From: Orientallactaga sibirica
Lineage: Eukaryota > Chordata > Mammalia > Rodentia > Dipodidae
DNA: 64,000 nucleotides
Assembly: GCA_036365145.1 (NCBI GenBank)
Contig: JAEOAD010000001.1
Location: 106,579,001 to 106,643,000 of the forward strand
Direction of reading: 5' to 3'
Positions 48,301-53,874 of this stretch are shown in pieces. The translations under genes were made by a program, and so were the position numbers. The notes under the pieces are model-generated. The model had not been told where the DNA came from and made no database searches. It was given only the letters and a program-made list of their open reading frames with translations. Every line of letters starts with the position of its first letter. Position 1 is the stretch's first letter.

Positions 48301-51300
48301 CCTCTATCATTTGTTGTCATTTGTTTTCTTTTGGAGAGGGACTGGTTGGTTTCTATAGAGGGTCTCACTCTAGCCCATGCTGACCTGGAATTCACTACGT
48401 AGTCTCAGGCTGGCCTCAAACTCATAGCGATCCTACCTTTGCCTCCCATGTGCTGGGATTAAAGACATGCACCACCACGCCTGGCATTTGTTTTCGTGAT
48501 GATAGTCTTTCTGACTGTGGTAAGATGGTTCCTCAAAGCAGTTTTCACATGCATTTCCTGATGGCTAAGGATGCTGAACATTTTTTCAAAGATTTATTGG
48601 CTATTTGTATGTTTGTATCTGTTCAGTTCATTAGCCTGTTTATTGATTTGATGATTGAATAAATTTGAAGATTTACATTAATTAAACTACAAAAGTGGAA
48701 GTATACTACAGAAATAATATGCAAGAGTATAGTAACTCAAGGATTATTATGATAAAATTTTTTGAAACACTCTTGCAATCTCTCTAATTGAGTAGATTCT
48801 TTTGTGAAACAGTTTTCATCTTGGGAACTTGGGAATTTATATAATGAGAAATTGAACAAATTTATTGAACTGATATATTAGTAGGAACGAAGAGTAAAAA
48901 AGATAATGTATGTAATGCAAGGCACGTGTTTCATATGTCTTCAGCCATCCCTTTAGCAAAACAGTGGAAGACAGTTGAATTGCCAGTGAACAAAACTGTT
49001 CAAGCAAGCGTGTTGGAAATCATAAAGCCTACTTTGTTTTATGCTATCTTAAATGAGATGCCAGGTAAGGAATTGCATGTATTCAAACCTACTTATGCTC
49101 CACTTTGGAACTGTGTAATGAAAGTGCTTATGGCGAACTCCTTAGGAAGTGAGAGAGAAAAGATGGAGGTGGTAGTTCTTACTAAGTTTTATAAACACAA
49201 ATAGGAACATGAAAGGAATGCTCTGCATTCAGCCCCTGCTAAGTAGCCACTTCTTAGTAACCTACAGCTTGTTCTAACAAAAGCAACTGTACTTGATTAT
49301 ATATTGTTACTATATATAATTATCATTTTTAGTAACTTAACATCCTGCAGTCATTTAAGCGAGATTGAACCAGAGACATTTTGGATGTATTGAAAGACTT
49401 ACTAGTCAGTTCATAATCTTGGTTTTACCATATCTTAGAAACTTTGATGTTTCATACTGGAGCACTCATGAAGAAAAGGAGCATATAAAATTGGTTTTAA
49501 ATTTTCATTTTTTGCCAAGCGTGGTGGTGCACGCCTTTATTCCCAGCACTTGAGAGGCAGAGGTAGGAAGATCACCATGAGTTCGAGGCCACCCTGAGAA
49601 TACAGAGTGAATTCCAGGTCATCCTGGGCTAGAGCAAGACCCTACCTCAAAACTTTTTTTTTTCATTTTTTTCTTCATAGAAATTTGTAATTAAGGAATC
49701 TCATACATGTATATGAAATAATTCTTTATTAGAAAGTGAGTTAGGTACAAGTTGTTGGTGTCTATTAAAATTAATTTCAAGTATATTACCAAAAAATAAA
49801 TTCTTTTTTAAAATTTTTGTTTATTTATTTGAGAGCTACAGACAAAGAGGCAAAGAGAGAGAGAATGGGCACACCAGGACTTCCAGCCACTGTAAACCAA
49901 CTCCAGATGCATGTGCCCCCTTATGCATCTGGCTTATGTGGGTCCTGGGGAATTGAACCTTGAACTGGGGTCCTTAGGCTTCACAGGCAAGTGCTTAACT
50001 GAAAAGCCATCTCTCCAGCTCTCAAAAAATGAATTCTTGATCTGAAGAAATGGCTTAGCAGTTCAAGCATTTGCCTGCAAAGCCAAAGGACCCAGGTTTG
50101 GTTCCCTAGGACCCACATAAGCTAGATGCACAAGGTGACTCATGCATCTAGAGTTTGTTTGCCACAGCTAGAGGCCCTGGTGTGCCCATTTTCTGTCTGC
50201 CTCTCTATCTTTCTCTCAAATAAAATTTAAAGAATTTAAAAATTATTTAAATTATCAACCCTGGGAATTATACTAATACCAATTACTGCTCTTAAACTTA
50301 TCTGTAGTATTATAAAAAATCATCTTTAATTTGTATAAATGAAAATTAGGGGCTCAAAATTGTTTGTTCCTGGTAACATATGGTATGGATGAATTGGAAG
50401 CAGTGCTTAGGATAATTAAGTATATTGAGAAGTACACCAAACATAATCATAAAAATACAGCTTCAGAATCTATGAAATTCATATTCTAGTTAAACTGCCC
50501 TCATCAGAAAGTTGGCCCACAGAGGCTTCTCTCATGGCCCCCTTGGTTCTGCATCTTTTCTGCAAAGGGCAACCAACAGTAGGTATATTAAAATAGAATA
50601 TATCATTTAATATGCAAAAGGTTTTGATTGACTATACTTATTCTTTTGTATGCTGTTACTATGTTAGCACTGGAAATTTATTCACCAAAGATTCCTTCGT
50701 CTATTTTAGAAAATCAAGAAAAAAGGTGCTTATTGACAGCTAAATTAATAGAATATTGCAGTGCTCAAAAAGTTGACATGTCCTACAGACCAAGAATTGG
50801 AGATGCATGCTGTGCCAAATACACAAGTAAGGGGGATCTTTTAAGTAAAATATTAAAGGGGAAATATTTAGAATTTCTCTTTTATGTGAGATGATATAGA
50901 TTTTGGCATCTTATATATTTTTATTTATTTGTGGAGAGGGAAGGAGGGGTAGAGAGAAAGGATATGAATATGAGAATGGGGCACCAGGGCCTCTTGCCAC
51001 TGCAAACAAACTCCAGATGTATGTATTACTTTGTGTGTCTGGCTTTATGTGGATATTGGGGAGTTAAAAGGCTCAAGCAAGCTGAGCCATCTTCCCAGCC
51101 CTAGATTTTGGTATTTTAGATACACATTTCATTTGGCTAGAAAACTAATAAAGGCAAATTTGTGACTTTAATTCACATGCTGGGGCCATTAGCTTTTCTG
51201 TTCTATATATGGATTATTTTCAGGTGAAGATGTAGGTTGACTTATGCATGTTTGTCAGTATGTCTAGCTAACCAGCTTTATGTACCCATGTTCTGTTATG

Positions 51301-53816
51301 GTGGGTCAATGATGCAGAATTCACAGACTCTACATGTATGGAGCTCTTCATGGGAATAGACACCTCAGGGAGTCAGATTCATGGGGTTTCTTGTTTAATG
51401 TTTCATGTCAACAAATTTCTTTGCATCGAATGTTCTGTTGTTTCTGGGAGTGAAGTGGTACGAAGCTGGAGCTAGATCACAGGACTGTTACAGAGGTGTG
51501 TGTGTGTGTGGCCCCTGCTGGACCCTAAGCAGATGGGGCAGGTGGCAGAAGAGCAACCAAGCAGGGGTAGAGCTGAGTGCAGAGAGAGGGGCAAGCTTGC
51601 TTTAATCAGTATCTGGGACCAAGGTTGGCTCGTGTGCCCCAGGGACTCACAGATGCTCCTGGATTTCACAGCTACCTTCCCACATTTTACCAAAGCATCT
51701 TTGTTCATGAACAACCATAGGGTGATTGTGGGATGGGGAAAAGATGAGCACAAGCTGGGAGCCTCCTGCTCTGACATCTTGCTGATGTCAATTCTGTTTT
51801 ATTTTTGTACACCAACTGGATCTGAACTTCCCCTCATTTTCTTTGTAGTAGGACCAATGTGTGGTTTGGGTTTGGTAAGACCTGTGCATTACTGAGTCTG
51901 CCTAGACTCACTCACTGGCTCCTGTAGCTTCTGTTGCTTTGCTTCTGTGTGCTCTCAGTAATTGTTGAAACTCTTTCATATTGGAATAAGTTCCCTTGAG
52001 AGCTCTGTGTGAACTTCATGAACTTTGAGCCTTCAGACCTGCTCCTGTCCAGAACATCTTTCCTGCAGACCTGGGCTTTCCTTGAGATTTCCCTTACCCT
52101 CCTGCTTAAGACTGTTTCAGTACCCCTCCCCTGACTGCATGGGATTCCTCCTACTTCACTTAGTCATATTTTCCCACTCTCCCTCCCTCTCCCCTTATTT
52201 CCCTTCATCTTACTTCCTTTTGGGTTTATTCCCATGTCAGGATGGATCCTATTCCTTCAGGAGCTGAGAAAAGTTGCTGCATTTAAAATAAGTTTTCTCT
52301 TATCACCTATGTTTGAAAAAGTCTACCCTAGTAGTTAACTGGTTGTTTACCTGGCTGTAGAAGTTGTCATTTTCCCATAAAACTTTAAGGACATTGCGTT
52401 TATTGTGCTTTAGCTTATTGGTGTTTCTGGTCAAAAGATAGACATACAGCAAGACTCTCCAAACTTTGTCCATACTTTTTATTTGCTGGAACATGTAGTA
52501 TCCTCTTCATCCTGTGTTTTGAAAATTACAATATGATTCAGCATGGTGGCTTGCTTTCCAGCATTGTGCTGGGTGCTCATGAGTGGCACTTAAGTCTGGA
52601 AATACATGAGCTTCAGTTTTGAGAGATTAACCTAAGTGATGCCCTCTTCTATTTTCTCTTTTTAAGGAATAATTATTTTTTCTCATGTTGGACTTAAACT
52701 CTTCTGAATTTGTATTTATTTTTTTGTTCTCTTTTTCAAAAGATTTCCTCAATTTCATCTCCTAACTCTTCTCTGACATTTTCATTTCTGCTATCACATT
52801 TTCAAAGCTCCAATATCTTTTTGGGGGAGGGTATTTTAACACTATCCCATCCCTGTGGATGGACTGTCATGTCATGTCCAAGGACAGTACTGCCATTCTG
52901 TGTGCATTCATCATCATCTCCTCCTCCTTCCCAGGGTCCTGCTGTATTTGCTTTCATCACTTCCATCATAGACGTTTTCTTCAAATACCTGGTCCTTTAC
53001 TGTTAGCGTAGCTCAGTTTGGGGCATTCAGAAGTTACTTGTTACGTGTGCAGAAACTCTCCCATGTGGCCTTCAGTGCACGGCTGGCCTGGCTCTACCAT
53101 TGGCTGGGCTCTGTTGACACCTGGAAGTGTTCTCATTGGAGATGGGTGTCTTCTACCTGCAGTGCTCCTCTTGCCTGCCAGTGTTCTGCTCAGCTTCACT
53201 CCCACCCCATACGCTCCGTAATTTCTCTGGGAAAGGAACCTCTCACCAGTTTGTGGCTTGGAGCAGTTGCCTGGTGACAGGATGTGTTGGCCATATTAAA
53301 ACATGTGAACATGCTTTAAAAATAGATAGTATATGAAAATGTGTTTATACACTAAAGTGTATTCCAATGTGTCTTGGCAAATAACTGCTTGCTTTGTCCA
53401 GTTCTTAATTATAGCTCTGCCCTCACACCTCCTTTGGAATCAGTAGCACCAGCTCCTGGACCTTGGATCCTGGGCTGAGGAGCAAACTTGAAGCTGCTAG
53501 CTTCCTGGCTATGGCTTTGGTAGATCTTGGCTCTGCTAAATCACTTCCATTTGCACATTCCCCCCCCCCCCAAAATGGTCTTCTCACTTGTTGCTTGTCC
53601 TTGGGCTTAAAAAATATGTTCTCCGGGCTGGAGAGATGGCTCAGACATTGGAAGCACTGTTTACAAAGCCTGACTGCCTGGATTTGATTCCCTACTACAT
53701 AGGTAAAACAAGATGCACAAAGTAGCACATGTATCTGCAGTTCATTTGCAATGGCACTATACCTTAACACACTTATTCTCACTATCTATCTGTCTGCTTG
53801 CAAATAAATCATTTAA

Positions 53817-53874
<58 letters not shown>

